In this document: piece after piece, positions 1 through 8,614 of the stretch | Layout of the letters: every line of letters starts with the position of its first letter | How positions within the stretch are numbered: the stretch's first letter is position 1 | Source: Filomicrobium insigne | GTDB lineage: Bacteria > Pseudomonadota > Alphaproteobacteria > Rhizobiales > Hyphomicrobiaceae | Length of the DNA: 64,000 bases | Reading direction: 5' to 3' | Assembly (NCBI RefSeq): GCF_900104305.1 | Contig: NZ_FNJC01000002.1 | Coordinates: 848,012 to 912,011 of the forward strand | Notes under the pieces: generated by a model | What the model was told of the DNA's origin: nothing | The model's input: the letters and a program-made list of their open reading frames with translations, nothing else | Databases searched by the model: none | Position numbers and translations under genes: made by a program

Positions 1-248
1 TTTTCCATGGCGACATAAGCGACGTCGACCGTCGCTGCACCAAGACCCAGCGCGTCAGACACGGCCGACAGCGACTTGTTGTCGGAGCGCATGGTGGTGG
101 CCATGGACCAGTACGCAGCGTTATCCGACGCTTCGCCAACGCGATAGCCAGTCGAGATGCGCGACTGCGTCTCGATCATGTTCTTGTTGGTCTGATTGAG
201 GGATTGCAGAGCGGTCATCGCCGCGAAGTTCGTATTGATGCTATTCAT
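1..248 (-). CDS. Flagellin, N-terminal part (cut by window edge)
   Basis: This is the first 82 or so residues of a flagellin, the filament subunit exported by the flagellar type III system. Read on the minus strand from ATG at 248 it begins MNSINTNFAAMTALQSL and continues with a Q-S-R-I-S-T-G motif and a D-N-A-A-Y-W motif, the classic D0/D1 coiled-coil start of alphaproteobacterial flagellins. The rest lies outside the window. It follows fliP on the same strand after a 171-base gap whose RNA leader carries two small hairpins, which matters because FlbT and FlaF, flagellin expression regulators, are also encoded here. There is no strong Shine-Dalgarno; AGGGG lies about 14 bases upstream of the start. 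Confidence 0.93.
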   Translation of the reverse strand, partial: MNSINTNFAAMTALQSLNQTNKNMIETQSRISTGYRVGEASDNAAYWSMATTMRSDNKSLSAVSDALGLGAATVDVAYVAME

Positions 249-296
249 AAAGAGGGTGCCCCTTGTCGCTTGGACAATTTCGATCAATGGGACATT

Positions 297-358
297 CCAG
301 CCTGAAGCTGGCGGTGGCGAGAAACGGCGTCATACCTTCGGGGAAATCTGTTCCCCGA
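297..358 (-). promoter_or_regulatory. Flagellin mRNA leader with two hairpins
   Basis: Between fliP and the flagellin gene two inverted repeats can be read. One is an 8-base-pair stem with a 5-base loop at 338-358 (TCGGGGAA paired with TTCCCCGA). The other is a 5-base-pair stem at 297-311 (CCAGC/GCTGG). Neither is followed by a T run on the minus strand, so they do not look like intrinsic terminators. In Caulobacter, FlbT acts on a structured flagellin 5' leader; a similar role here is inference. No clear sigma-54 or sigma-28 promoter was recognised in the gap. Confidence 0.45.
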
Positions 359-419
359 TCTGCCATCCCTCCACACCTAAGCCAATTTAGTTACTGAGAG
401 ATTAAACGCCGCTCCAGAA

Positions 420-1166
420 TCACCCGAACGAACGTATGAGCCCGCCAACCAGAAGGTTCCAACCGTCAATTAGAACAAAAAATAAGATCTTGAAGGGGAG
501 GGAAATAATTGTCGGCGGCAACATCATCATGCCCATAGACATCGTCAGCGTCGCAACAATCATGTCGATTACGAGAAATGGCAGGATAATCAGAAAGCCA
601 ATCTCAAACCCTCTTCTGAGTTCAGAGATCATGAAAGCTGGGATCAGAACCCGCATTTCCACTTCTTGCCCGGGTTGCATATTGCCCCCCTCTGCGTCAG
701 CAAGATTTGCGAAGAGTTGTACGTCTTTCTCACGGACGTGGGCCAGCATGAATTCTTTGAAAGGTGCCGTAATCTCCGTGTAGGCTTGCTCTTCCGTGAT
801 CTTATTCTCGATCAGCGGTCGCAACCCATTCTGCCAAGCTTTGTCGAAAGTCGGCGCCATGACGTAAAAGGTCATAAAGAGCGCCAAGCTGATAAGAATG
901 AGATTCGCAGGCGTCGTCTGCAAACCGAGCCCAGCTCGCAAAAATGACAACGCGATGATGAAGCGCGTGAAACACGTCACCATGATAAGGAAGCCCGGCG
1001 CCACCGAGAGAACGGTGAGCAAGGCCAGCATTTGTACAATGCGTCCAGAGACACTGGCGTCGCCTTGAGGGATGAGCTCGCGCAGATCTGGAATCTGCGC
1101 ATTGGCACTTCCCGACCCAAAATAGAAAGCCGCGGCAATGATCAGAAGAGTCGCAAAGCGCCTCAT
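420..1166 (-). CDS. fliP: Flagellar export gate protein FliP
   Basis: FliP is a membrane subunit of the flagellar type III export gate, assembled with FliQ and FliR. The 248-residue protein has a cleavable signal sequence (about residues 1-23, ending SANA), a long hydrophobic pair around 45-105 with the family motif CFTRFIIALSFLR, a cytoplasmic loop at 110-185, and two C-terminal membrane helices including MSMGMMMLPP. The length matches the family. The start overlaps the end of fliL by four bases, so the two are translationally coupled. It is the last gene of the flgB operon before the flagellin gene. Confidence 0.97.
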   Translation of the reverse strand: MRRFATLLIIAAAFYFGSGSANAQIPDLRELIPQGDASVSGRIVQMLALLTVLSVAPGFLIMVTCFTRFIIALSFLRAGLGLQTTPANLILISLALFMTFYVMAPTFDKAWQNGLRPLIENKITEEQAYTEITAPFKEFMLAHVREKDVQLFANLADAEGGNMQPGQEVEMRVLIPAFMISELRRGFEIGFLIILPFLVIDMIVATLTMSMGMMMLPPTIISLPFKILFFVLIDGWNLLVGGLIRSFG

Positions 1167-1717
1167 TCTACGATTAGCCCCTTGACCAAAATCTCACTGA
1201 CTTGGCCATCGCTGCGCGTCCGAACAATGTCATTCAGGTCATCGCGCAGGAACTGCAATCCGCTCGCGTCTTCAAGTTGCGCCAATTTCACCGTTCGCAA
1301 AAATTGCATGACATCCTGCGAAACCTGCAAAATCAGAACATCGCGCTTTTGCGGGCCTGGCTTGATCAACAAAGCCGCTTCAAGACGCATCCAAACATTT
1401 TTGGGTTCGGCCAGATTGGCAAAAATCGGCTCCAGCGCGACAAGCTTGGGGCCCTTTTGATCTTGGCTGCCGTCATCCGAGTCAGAAGAGCCAACTTTGC
1501 CCCCATGACCATCCTTTGCTTCCGTCGACGAGGAATCCACTGCTTCTACGGAGCCACCGTCACCAAACGACGTAAACGCGGTCGCACCGCCGAGCTGCAT
1601 GCCAAAAAACGTACCGGCACCACCACCAAGAAGCGTCAGCATGACAAGCGCGAGGATAAATCCCAGCGCTGAGGCCTCTCCGCCGGAAGCCTTATCAGAA
1701 TTTTTCGCCTTAGCCAT
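1163..1717 (-). CDS. fliL: Flagellar basal-body-associated protein FliL
   Basis: FliL is an inner-membrane protein that surrounds the stator near the MS ring and supports torque or stator stability. The 184-residue protein has a short cytoplasmic head, one membrane helix at about residues 17-39, a low-complexity acidic/serine linker (about 50-88) and a C-terminal FliL domain (about 90-184) with the pattern VxLEAALLI and an R-D-D-L-N-D-I-V stretch. Its position directly before fliP is typical of alphaproteobacteria. The linker is compositionally biased but there is no frameshift. Confidence 0.92.
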   Translation of the reverse strand: MAKAKNSDKASGGEASALGFILALVMLTLLGGGAGTFFGMQLGGATAFTSFGDGGSVEAVDSSSTEAKDGHGGKVGSSDSDDGSQDQKGPKLVALEPIFANLAEPKNVWMRLEAALLIKPGPQKRDVLILQVSQDVMQFLRTVKLAQLEDASGLQFLRDDLNDIVRTRSDGQVSEILVKGLIVE

Positions 1718-1765
1718 GCTAGCGCCTGCCCGCGCAAGTGAGAAATTCTCGGTATACGATGGGGC

Positions 1766-2494
1766 TCAGAACGGACTGACGTTGTCGATCAGTTGCTGTC
1801 CCCAAGCCGGTTGCTGCACCTCGGTTAGACGACCGCGCCCTCCATAAGAAATCCGCGCCTCAGCGATCCTCTCGTATGATACGATGTTGTCAGCTCCGAT
1901 ATCACGCGGATGGACGATCCCCGTGACGCTCAGAACCCTAACTTCGAAGTTGACACGCACTTCCTGCGATCCGGCAATAATCAAATTACCGTTCGGCAGC
2001 AGATCCGTAACGATGGCCGCAACTAATAGATCGATTCGCTCCGAGCGATCGATCTCTCCCTTGCCTTTATGTGTTGATTTCGCGCCAATGGCCGTTCCGA
2101 CCTCGCCTGACGCGGTTCCTGTGTAACCCGGGGTAGCAGCGCTATAGTCAAAGCCCGCGTTGAGGTCGTTCGTTGCATCGCGAGAACGCTCTGAATCGTT
2201 TTCTATCGTCGCTCGGTCTTTGATGGAGATCTTCACCGTGACGACGTCGCCGATGTTCATGGCGCGCTGATCGCGAAACATATCTGCGCTCTCGTCCTGC
2301 CAGAACGAATTGCCATGGTAGGATGTGCGGATGGGCTTTGCGCTGACGGGAATGTCGATGGCCGGCTGAATAACCCCTGCTCCAACTGGAGTAAGATGCG
2401 GCTCACGCCACATATCGCGCGGATTAACCGCGCATCCAGCACATTGCAGAGCGCAGAATAAGATTAGAATGCGCGCGCGTAGGGTGGTTATCAC
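1766..2494 (-). CDS. flgH: Flagellar L-ring protein FlgH
   Basis: FlgH forms the outer-membrane L ring of the basal body. The 242-residue precursor has a lipoprotein signal peptide with lipobox CAGC and the lipidated cysteine at position 21. The mature region contains the family signature around DQRAMNIGDVVTVKI and ends with a Y-G-G-R-G-R-L stretch. It overlaps the upstream motE-like gene by four bases. Gene order motE-flgH-fliL-fliP is that of rhizobial flagellar clusters. Confidence 0.96.
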   Translation of the reverse strand: MITTLRARILILFCALQCAGCAVNPRDMWREPHLTPVGAGVIQPAIDIPVSAKPIRTSYHGNSFWQDESADMFRDQRAMNIGDVVTVKISIKDRATIENDSERSRDATNDLNAGFDYSAATPGYTGTASGEVGTAIGAKSTHKGKGEIDRSERIDLLVAAIVTDLLPNGNLIIAGSQEVRVNFEVRVLSVTGIVHPRDIGADNIVSYERIAEARISYGGRGRLTEVQQPAWGQQLIDNVSPF

Positions 2495-3024
2495 GACTCT
2501 CCGCCCTTGTTCCGCTTCGCAGCACGTCCGGCACCGGCAATGGTCGCAGTCATCCGCGCTGCCTTCTCCGCTTCCATTTCCGACAACACGGCACCGGCAA
2601 TTTTCGGAGGCAACTTCATCACAATGGCAGCTGCAGTCACTTCATTCATTTCAGCGAGCTGTAGCGCAGCCGCATCCGCGCGCATTTTGGTATAGATCTC
2701 GACAAGCCCATCATTGGCCATATCGAGAAACTTTTCACGCTTCTCGACCCAGTCCTTGAGTTCAGCACTTTTTTCCTCAATGGCCGCGATACGCTTATCA
2801 AGCTCCTTCTCCATGTCGGAAATCGTCTTGGCCTGCCAGGCAAAGCGCGCATCCTGAGCCGCGTCCCCGATATTGGCGCAATACCGCTCGGCCATCGTCC
2901 GCCCGGTCACGGTATCAGCAGGTCGCGCGACCTGCTCCGCATCAGCCTGAGCCGGGAAAGCAGCCAATCCGGCAACAAGCAGCCCCAAAGCGACAAACTG
3001 AGACACTCGGGTGCCACTCATCAT
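2491..3024 (-). CDS. motE: MotE-like periplasmic motility protein
   Basis: This matches MotE of rhizobia, described there as a periplasmic chaperone specific for the motor protein MotC. From the chosen start (two adjacent ATGs at 3024 and 3021) it has a normal signal peptide ending FPAQADA. A coiled coil follows (MEKELDKRIAAIEEKSAELK), then a MgtE-N-like helical domain with KLPPKIAGAVLSEME. An upstream ATG at 3093 would overlap flgI and add 23 residues before the signal peptide, which looks less natural. Neither start has an obvious ribosome site, so the start is uncertain. motC itself is not in the window. Confidence 0.8.
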   Translation of the reverse strand: MMSGTRVSQFVALGLLVAGLAAFPAQADAEQVARPADTVTGRTMAERYCANIGDAAQDARFAWQAKTISDMEKELDKRIAAIEEKSAELKDWVEKREKFLDMANDGLVEIYTKMRADAAALQLAEMNEVTAAAIVMKLPPKIAGAVLSEMEAEKAARMTATIAGAGRAAKRNKGGES

Positions 3025-3070
3025 TGCAGTTGCATGGGATCCATCCACTGCAACGGCCGCCAGCGAAAAT

Positions 3071-4207
3071 TTATTGAACGATAAGTTCAGCATGCAGCGC
3101 CCCCGCGGATTTCATAGCTTGAATAATGGCAATAATCCCTGGGGGCTTAAGCCCCATCCGGTTCAATCCGTTGACCAACGTGTGCAGATCGCTGCCGTTT
3201 ACGATCGAGAAATTGCCGGGCTCCTCAATGACATCCACTTCCGTGTCCGATTCAACAACGGTCCGGCCATCGGAGAACGGTAGCGGTTGGGAGATAACCG
3301 GCGTCTCCGTAACCCGGACGGTGATACTTCCGTGCGTCACAGCCACGGTAGAAATGCGCACCTCACTACCGATCACAATCGTACCGGTTCGCTCATCGAT
3401 AACGACACGCGCAGGCGAGTCCGGCTGAACCCACAATTCACCAATCATGGCGGTGAACATCGCTAATGGGACATTCGGTGGGCGAAATACACGCACCATG
3501 CGCAGATCTTCCGCGAGAGCCATACGTACTCCCATTTTTCCGAAGCGCTCGCTCCCAAATTCATTGATGGCCTCCGCTACGCGCACGGCCGTGGTGAAGT
3601 CGGGGTTTCTAAGCTCCAGGCGAAGCTCCTCCTGATCTACAAATCGTCCGGGCCCTTCGCGTTCTACGATCGCGCCGTTGGCGATGCGGCCAGTTGTCGG
3701 CACGCCCCTTGTAACCGACTCATTCTGCCCCCGAGAATCAAAGCCGGCGACAGCGAGCGAACCCTGCGCAACGGCATAGATCTGGTTGTCAGCACCATAA
3801 AGTGGCGTACGGATCAACGAACCACCGGCAAGCGACGTCGCATCGCCTAACGACGAAACCGTGACGTCGATGCGCGAACCATGTCCGGAGAAGGCGGGAA
3901 GATCCGCCGTAACAATGACAGCCGCAACGTTCTTCGTTCGGGCGTCACCGTTACGGATATTTACGCCCATACGCTCCATCATCGCAGCGATGGATTGCTG
4001 CGTGAACGGCGAGTTGCGCAAGCTGTCACCCGATCCCATAAGACCGATGACCAATCCGTAGCCTACAAGTTGGTTCGACCGTACGCCCTGTATGGAAACG
4101 ATATCCTTGACGCGAACCCCATGGCTCCCGCTATGCACAACAGCGCCATCAGCAATGGCGCTTGCAGTCATCAGGACGAACAATACGGCAGCCAACAGGC
4201 AACGCAT
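3071..4207 (-). CDS. flgI: Flagellar P-ring protein FlgI
   Basis: FlgI forms the periplasmic P ring around the rod. The 378-residue precursor has a signal peptide (about 1-19, ending SAIA). The family motifs follow: a V-K-D-I-V-S-I-Q-G-V-R-S-N-Q-L-V-G-Y-G-L-V stretch, GTGD-like GSGDS, RNVAAVIVTADLPAF-like sequence, and the C-terminal DLHTLVNGLNRMGLKPPG. Length is standard. It overlaps flgA by one base and lies just before motE. Confidence 0.98.
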   Translation of the reverse strand: MRCLLAAVLFVLMTASAIADGAVVHSGSHGVRVKDIVSIQGVRSNQLVGYGLVIGLMGSGDSLRNSPFTQQSIAAMMERMGVNIRNGDARTKNVAAVIVTADLPAFSGHGSRIDVTVSSLGDATSLAGGSLIRTPLYGADNQIYAVAQGSLAVAGFDSRGQNESVTRGVPTTGRIANGAIVEREGPGRFVDQEELRLELRNPDFTTAVRVAEAINEFGSERFGKMGVRMALAEDLRMVRVFRPPNVPLAMFTAMIGELWVQPDSPARVVIDERTGTIVIGSEVRISTVAVTHGSITVRVTETPVISQPLPFSDGRTVVESDTEVDVIEEPGNFSIVNGSDLHTLVNGLNRMGLKPPGIIAIIQAMKSAGALHAELIVQ

Positions 4208-4683
4208 TAGTTTGCTCCTAGCACAACGCTGCCGTCAGCGCGGATCTGCCCGCGAACGATCGACCCACTGTCGACATTTCTGAGCGCTATGATGTCGCCG
4301 ACGGCACCCGGCTCCAGGGCCTTGGCAAATCCAGAGATCGTCAGAGATCCGGATTGGAAGACGATGCTTGCAGTCTGTCCACGCTGAATGAGCTCAGGCT
4401 CACGCAATGAACTCTTAACGATAGGACGCCCCGGCAATAGGGTGCGACGCGCCACCATCCCGACCAACTGGTCGGCCGACTGCACGTAAGGAATAACGAC
4501 GCCCTTCCGAAAACGGAATTTGCGCCGCTCAAGCGACGCATTTGTAATAACATCACCCGGGTAGAGGGTTTTGCGAGGTACGGGATAAACTCCGTCATCG
4601 CCGCCGGCGGCCGAAGACGGCCCCACCGGAAGCGCGAGCATGAATGAAGCCAATAAAATGGCCGCAAGCAAAAACCTGCCCAT
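4207..4683 (-). CDS. flgA: Flagellar P-ring assembly chaperone FlgA
   Basis: FlgA is a periplasmic chaperone needed for P-ring formation. The 158-residue protein has a signal peptide (about 1-25, ending SSAA) and a SAF/ChapFlgA domain with the pattern LLPGRPI then a C-terminal GDIIALRNVDSGSIVRG motif. It is at the short end of the family, which is usual in rhizobia where the N-terminal domain is reduced. It sits between flgG and flgI and overlaps flgI by one base. Confidence 0.93.
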   Translation of the reverse strand: MGRFLLAAILLASFMLALPVGPSSAAGGDDGVYPVPRKTLYPGDVITNASLERRKFRFRKGVVIPYVQSADQLVGMVARRTLLPGRPIVKSSLREPELIQRGQTASIVFQSGSLTISGFAKALEPGAVGDIIALRNVDSGSIVRGQIRADGSVVLGAN

Positions 4684-4701
4684 TGGCCAACCCTTTCAAG
4701 T

Positions 4702-5490
4702 TCAGCGTATACCCTTGGCCACCGTCGCCAACATTTCGTCAGCAGCCTGAATCACCTTGGAATTCATTTCATAAGAACGCTGCGCGGAAATAAGCTCCGT
4801 AATCTCTTTCACCGGATCGACGTTGGAGCTTTCCAAGTAGCCCTGCCGCACAGTGGCGAACCCGTCATCCCCTGGCATCCCGACCACCGGCGCGCCAGAC
4901 GCCGGAGTCTCGCGATACAGGTTGCCGCCCAGCGGTTCCAACCCGACTTCGTTGACGAAGTTCGCAAGCGTCAGCTGTCCCAGCTCTTGCAGATCATCCT
5001 GGCCATCGATCTTCGCATACACTGTGCCGTCGGCGTTCACGATGATATCGCTGGTATTCTCCGGAACGGTCATCTCCGGCTGCACCAGGTAGCCGTCGAT
5101 CGTCACGATCTGCCCGTCACCGTTTTTGTTGAAGGCGCCGGCGCGCGTATAGAGGATCTCGTTGTCCGGTCCGTTGATCTGGAACCAGCCATGTCCATTC
5201 AATGCAAGGTCGAGACGATTGTTCGTATGGGCCAGAGCGCCCTGCATATGCAGATTTCGGATCGCTGCGGTACGTACGCCAAGGCCAACCTGCGCGCCCT
5301 CCGGCACAATATTTTCACCGCCACGCGCTGGAGCACCGGCAGCCCGCTCAGCCTGATAGAGAAGGTCGGTAAACTCGGCGCGGGCCCGCTTGAAGCCCGT
5401 AGTGTTGATATTGGCGATATTGTTGGCGATAACTTCGACATTGAGCTGCTGGGCCCCCATGCCGGTCGCTGCAATCGCAAGAGCTCTCAT
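4702..5490 (-). CDS. flgG: Flagellar distal rod protein FlgG
   Basis: FlgG is the distal rod protein of the flagellar basal body. The 262 residues start [19 protein letters not shown] and include the rod/hook signature [18 protein letters not shown] near the N-terminus. The C-terminal motif [24 protein letters not shown] is that of the FlgG/FlgE/FlgF family. Length and both terminal helices fit FlgG rather than FlgF. It lies between fliE and flgA. Confidence 0.98.
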   Translation of the reverse strand: MRALAIAATGMGAQQLNVEVIANNIANINTTGFKRARAEFTDLLYQAERAAGAPARGGENIVPEGAQVGLGVRTAAIRNLHMQGALAHTNNRLDLALNGHGWFQINGPDNEILYTRAGAFNKNGDGQIVTIDGYLVQPEMTVPENTSDIIVNADGTVYAKIDGQDDLQELGQLTLANFVNEVGLEPLGGNLYRETPASGAPVVGMPGDDGFATVRQGYLESSNVDPVKEITELISAQRSYEMNSKVIQAADEMLATVAKGIR

Positions 5491-5502
5491 AGGTGCGGTT
5501 CC

Positions 5503-5865
5503 TTAGATGGACATGCGGCTGATTTCGAGATAGGCGGACACGACCTTGTCACGGATCGCGATCCCGCCCTGCAATGTCTGCTCCGCAGCCATCACCGCCT
5601 CGACGACTTCTTGCACTGACGCTTCGCCCTTCACGCCCTTCAACGACGTCGCTTCGGCCGTCTTCAGAGTGTCAACCGCATCGGTCATGAGCTTATCGAG
5701 CACTGCCGTAAAATCCTGTTCGGCGCCCGTTGCGACAACAGCGCTCCCAGCCTTAGCCAGCACGCTCGCATTGACACCGGAAGTTCCTGAAGGACTCGCA
5801 ATCGTCGCAGCTTCGCTGCCCGATACGGCAGATACAGGAGCTGTCGGCGTAATAGCTTCAAACAT
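5503..5865 (-). CDS. fliE: Flagellar hook-basal body protein FliE
   Basis: FliE joins the MS ring to the rod. The 120-residue protein has a low-complexity alanine/serine/threonine N-terminus, then the conserved C-terminal half with [19 protein letters not shown] and a final [11 protein letters not shown] region, as in other FliE proteins. It overlaps flgC by one base and is followed by flgG, the usual flgB-flgC-fliE-flgG order. Confidence 0.95.
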   Translation of the reverse strand: MFEAITPTAPVSAVSGSEAATIASPSGTSGVNASVLAKAGSAVVATGAEQDFTAVLDKLMTDAVDTLKTAEATSLKGVKGEASVQEVVEAVMAAEQTLQGGIAIRDKVVSAYLEISRMSI

Positions 5866-6281
5866 TAGTTGCTCCTCAACAGATCAAGCGTTGTGGCAAT
5901 CATCGAATTGGCCTGCTTCATGACCTGGAGGTTGGCTTCATACGTGCGGTTGGCCTCCCGCAGATCCGCCATCTCAACCAGGACATTGACGTTGGGATAC
6001 TTCACGTAGCCGTTCTCGTCAGCAGCCGGATGGCCAGGCTCATGGACTAGGCGGTACGGCGCGTCATCGCGCGTTACCTTGTCGACCTGAACGACATCCA
6101 CGCCCGCTGATCGGTCGAGATGGCTCGTAAAGTTGATCAACTTGCGCTGATAAGGGTCGGCCCCTGCCGTGTTCCCCGTTGACTGCGTGTTCGCCAAGTT
6201 CTGCGAAACAACGCGCAAACGCGACGACTGGGCCGTGAGGCCCGACGACGCGATCTTCAGAGTTGCGGCCAGTGCGTCCAC
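5865..6281 (-). CDS. flgC: Flagellar proximal rod protein FlgC
   Basis: FlgC is a proximal rod protein. The 138 residues begin with the rod signature ([20 protein letters not shown] followed by NLANTQST). [11 protein letters not shown] region and the C-terminal motif [16 protein letters not shown] follow. Length matches the family. It starts four bases after flgB and overlaps fliE by one base. Confidence 0.98.
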   Translation of the reverse strand: MDALAATLKIASSGLTAQSSRLRVVSQNLANTQSTGNTAGADPYQRKLINFTSHLDRSAGVDVVQVDKVTRDDAPYRLVHEPGHPAADENGYVKYPNVNVLVEMADLREANRTYEANLQVMKQANSMIATTLDLLRSN

Positions 6282-6285
6282 GGAA

Positions 6286-6666
6286 TTACCCTCTCGTCGT
6301 CGACAAAAGCATGCGATGGAATGACTTCATGACGGTGCTCGCGAGCCGGTGGTCACGAGAAGCTTCACCCGCCTTCAGCAGCTCCCCTTCCAGGCTGACA
6401 CTGTTGCCGGAGTGAAGCACCATGCTGTCCGTCTTCTTGGTGCCCTCCGTATCGGCCACATTGCCCATGCCGATTTTGACATGGCCCTGCTGCGTCATCG
6501 TCTGCTCGAGATTCGCGCGATTTAGCACCGCCTCAAACGGAATCACGTCCTTCGACTTAAACCCCGGCGTGTTGGCGTTCGCGACATTACCAGCAACAAG
6601 CGACTGCCTAAGTGAAAGCCATTCACTGCGCTGAGAGATAAGCTCGAATAGATGTACAGGCCCCAT
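6286..6666 (-). CDS. flgB: Flagellar proximal rod protein FlgB
   Basis: FlgB is a proximal rod protein and the first gene of a ten-gene operon running to fliP. The 126 residues carry LVAGNVANANTPGFKSKDV near the N-terminus and end with a helix S-T-V-M-K-S-F-H-R-M-L, both typical of FlgB. A strong ribosome site (AAGGAGG) lies upstream in the leader at about 6685-6691, with a purine-rich GAGGGGG stretch nearer the start. The 229 bases upstream hold the operon promoter and a hairpin. Confidence 0.97.
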   Translation of the reverse strand: MGPVHLFELISQRSEWLSLRQSLVAGNVANANTPGFKSKDVIPFEAVLNRANLEQTMTQQGHVKIGMGNVADTEGTKKTDSMVLHSGNSVSLEGELLKAGEASRDHRLASTVMKSFHRMLLSTTRG

Positions 6667-6829
6667 AGCCCCCTCGTCCCTATCAACCTCCTTTTCGTCT
6701 AACGGATCAAACTTGTCCGAGGCTTGATGGGAGCGTGCTTGAGAAACAAAAGAATATATAAATCAAGTCTATTCGATGCGCCTCAGGCACACTTAGATTA
6801 CATTTGCAGCGCCTGAAACGCAGAAGTTC

Positions 6830-6847
6830 AGCTCTTTAAGAAGAGCT
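6830..6847. other. Hairpin upstream of flgB operon
   Basis: A perfect 7-base-pair inverted repeat (AGCTCTT, loop TAAG, AAGAGCT) lies between the flgB operon and the gene upstream. On the minus strand a run of seven T precedes it rather than follows it, so it is not a standard terminator for the minus-strand gene ending at 6896. It could be an operator or an atypical terminator; nothing in the sequence decides. Confidence 0.35.
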
Positions 6848-6895
6848 CAAAAAAATAAATGCGGCATCAGGAAAAGAAAGGAAGCTCAATAAATG

Positions 6896-7351
6896 CTAGT
6901 TGAATATGCTGCGATGCGCGACAGGCTGCAGCTTCGCAAAGGCCAAAGCTGATCGCAGCTTATCTTCGACCTCTTCGTAAATGCTACTTCCGGCTTTATC
7001 ATACACATTCATGTAATCAATGCCGAGACCCGCCTTATCGGCCTCCAATATCATATGAAAATAAACCGAGACATCATGATTGTGAAACTCCATTCCGAGC
7101 TTCACAATGGGCGGAACTCCCCAATCCAAAACGACATCGGATGTTGAACCCAATCGAATCGTTCCGCGCCGAAAAAACAGCTCTGTCGAGGAATCGACGA
7201 TGCTCTCTAAGTTACCCATATGGCCGTTGCGAATGTAGGCAATGAAATCCGAGACTTCGACGAGACGCAATTCGCTCGCGACCTCCGCAAGGCTTTCACC
7301 AAGAATACGCTCGTATTCGCATTTAATGGATATACTTTGCCGAAACATCAT
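6896..7351 (-). CDS. Unknown protein co-transcribed with flhB
   Basis: I do not recognise this soluble protein of about 151 residues. The start at ATG 7351 is chosen because AAGGG lies five bases upstream. A TTG at 7387, overlapping the flhB stop, would give 163 residues. It has no membrane helix or signal peptide. Its middle is beta-rich (G-T-I-R-L-G-S-T-S-D-V-V-L-D-W-G-V-P-P-I), followed by an alternating E-F-H-N-H-D-V-S-V-Y-F-H stretch and a helical C-terminus. It sits immediately after flhB and before the flgB promoter, so a role tied to flagella or export is plausible but only from context. Confidence 0.7.
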   Translation of the reverse strand: MMFRQSISIKCEYERILGESLAEVASELRLVEVSDFIAYIRNGHMGNLESIVDSSTELFFRRGTIRLGSTSDVVLDWGVPPIVKLGMEFHNHDVSVYFHMILEADKAGLGIDYMNVYDKAGSSIYEEVEDKLRSALAFAKLQPVAHRSIFN

Positions 7352-7383
7352 GAGCGCCCTTGCACAAACGTCGATGAAGCTGA

Positions 7384-8487
7384 TCAACGCTTCATCAGAT
7401 GAAGCACGATTTCAGCCACCGCCTTATAGAACGCTGGCGGAATAAGCTGATCTACCTGGACACTATCGTACAGCGCCCTTGCCAGAGCCTTGTCTTCAAC
7501 CACAGGTATTTCATTTAATTCTGCGACCTCGCGAATTTTCAGCGCAACAAGATCTGCGCCTTTCGCCACCACAAGAGGCGCAGGCCCCTCTTCGCGCACA
7601 TAGCGCAAAGCAACCGCGTAGTGAGTCGGGTTGGCAATGACGAGCGTCGCCTTCGGAACCGCAGCAATCATGCGACGGCGCGAGCGGTCACGCGCAAGAG
7701 ACCGCAAGCGCGACCGAACAATCGGATCACCTTCCGACTGTTTCATTTCGTCTTTAACTTCCTGACGGGTCATCTTCAGTTCAGTGTGCCAGAAATGGCG
7801 TGACCAGAACAAATCCGCGGCCGCCAGCACCGCCATGGCGAGCATCGCCCCACCAAAAAGCCAAAGTGACGCCGATAGTAAGACAGCAGGCAAACCGCGA
7901 GGGTCTGACAGCATCGTCTGCACGACCTGGCTCTGCATCGACAGCAGAAGAAGACTGCCTCCGATACTGATTCCCAAGAGCTTTAGTGTTGCTTTCAGGA
8001 ACTCCACGCGGCCCTGCGGGCCAAAAATCCGTGTAAAGCCCTTCAAGATAGAGAGACGGGAGGGATCTGGCTTGATCCGCTTCGGAACAAGTCTTGGCAC
8101 GCTCTGCACGCAGGATGCCGCTAGCCCGAAACTGACGAGTATCAAGGCTGCGGGAATAAGAAGCCCCGCCACATTAATCCCAATAAATTGAAACAATCGG
8201 GTTGCATCCGCCGCATTCTCAAGCCTCCACCCTCCGGGATCATCAATGAAGTTCTTGAGGCCGGCTGTCATGGACGCAGCGCCATCGTTCAGTACGAAGG
8301 CCGCCACAACGACCACACCAGTAAGAGAAGCAAGGGTGCCGAACTCTCTCGAGTTCGGAACATTTCCCTCGTCAAGAGCATCCCTGATTTTCTTCGGGGT
8401 CGGCTGCTCGGTTTTACTCTCTTTGTCTGGCTTTTCGACCAAATCAGAAACCCAGCTTAGATTCAGTTGGAGACAAGAGCGGCTCAC
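7384..8487 (-). CDS. flhB: Flagellar export switch protein FlhB
   Basis: FlhB is the export-apparatus protein that switches substrate specificity after hook completion. The protein begins its conserved part with a D-K-E-S-K-T-E-Q-P-T-P-K-K stretch, then has four membrane helices (about residues 50-240). The cytoplasmic domain carries the autocleavage motif NPTH near residue 284. The longest reading starts with GTG at 8487 and gives 367 residues. A TTG at 8442 would place the start nearer to the family consensus, and there is no clear ribosome site for either. It lies downstream of fliN. Confidence 0.96.
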   Translation of the reverse strand: MSRSCLQLNLSWVSDLVEKPDKESKTEQPTPKKIRDALDEGNVPNSREFGTLASLTGVVVVAAFVLNDGAASMTAGLKNFIDDPGGWRLENAADATRLFQFIGINVAGLLIPAALILVSFGLAASCVQSVPRLVPKRIKPDPSRLSILKGFTRIFGPQGRVEFLKATLKLLGISIGGSLLLLSMQSQVVQTMLSDPRGLPAVLLSASLWLFGGAMLAMAVLAAADLFWSRHFWHTELKMTRQEVKDEMKQSEGDPIVRSRLRSLARDRSRRRMIAAVPKATLVIANPTHYAVALRYVREEGPAPLVVAKGADLVALKIREVAELNEIPVVEDKALARALYDSVQVDQLIPPAFYKAVAEIVLHLMKR

Positions 8488-8614
8488 ACTCGTGACGTGA
8501 GCATCAAGCGAACAACACCCTCGGCAACTAGCTCATACAGCGAGCTCGCTCGCACGAGAAAAATCCCGCCAAGAAAAACTGCGGGCCTCAAAGGCATAAA
8601 AATATCGCAACAAA

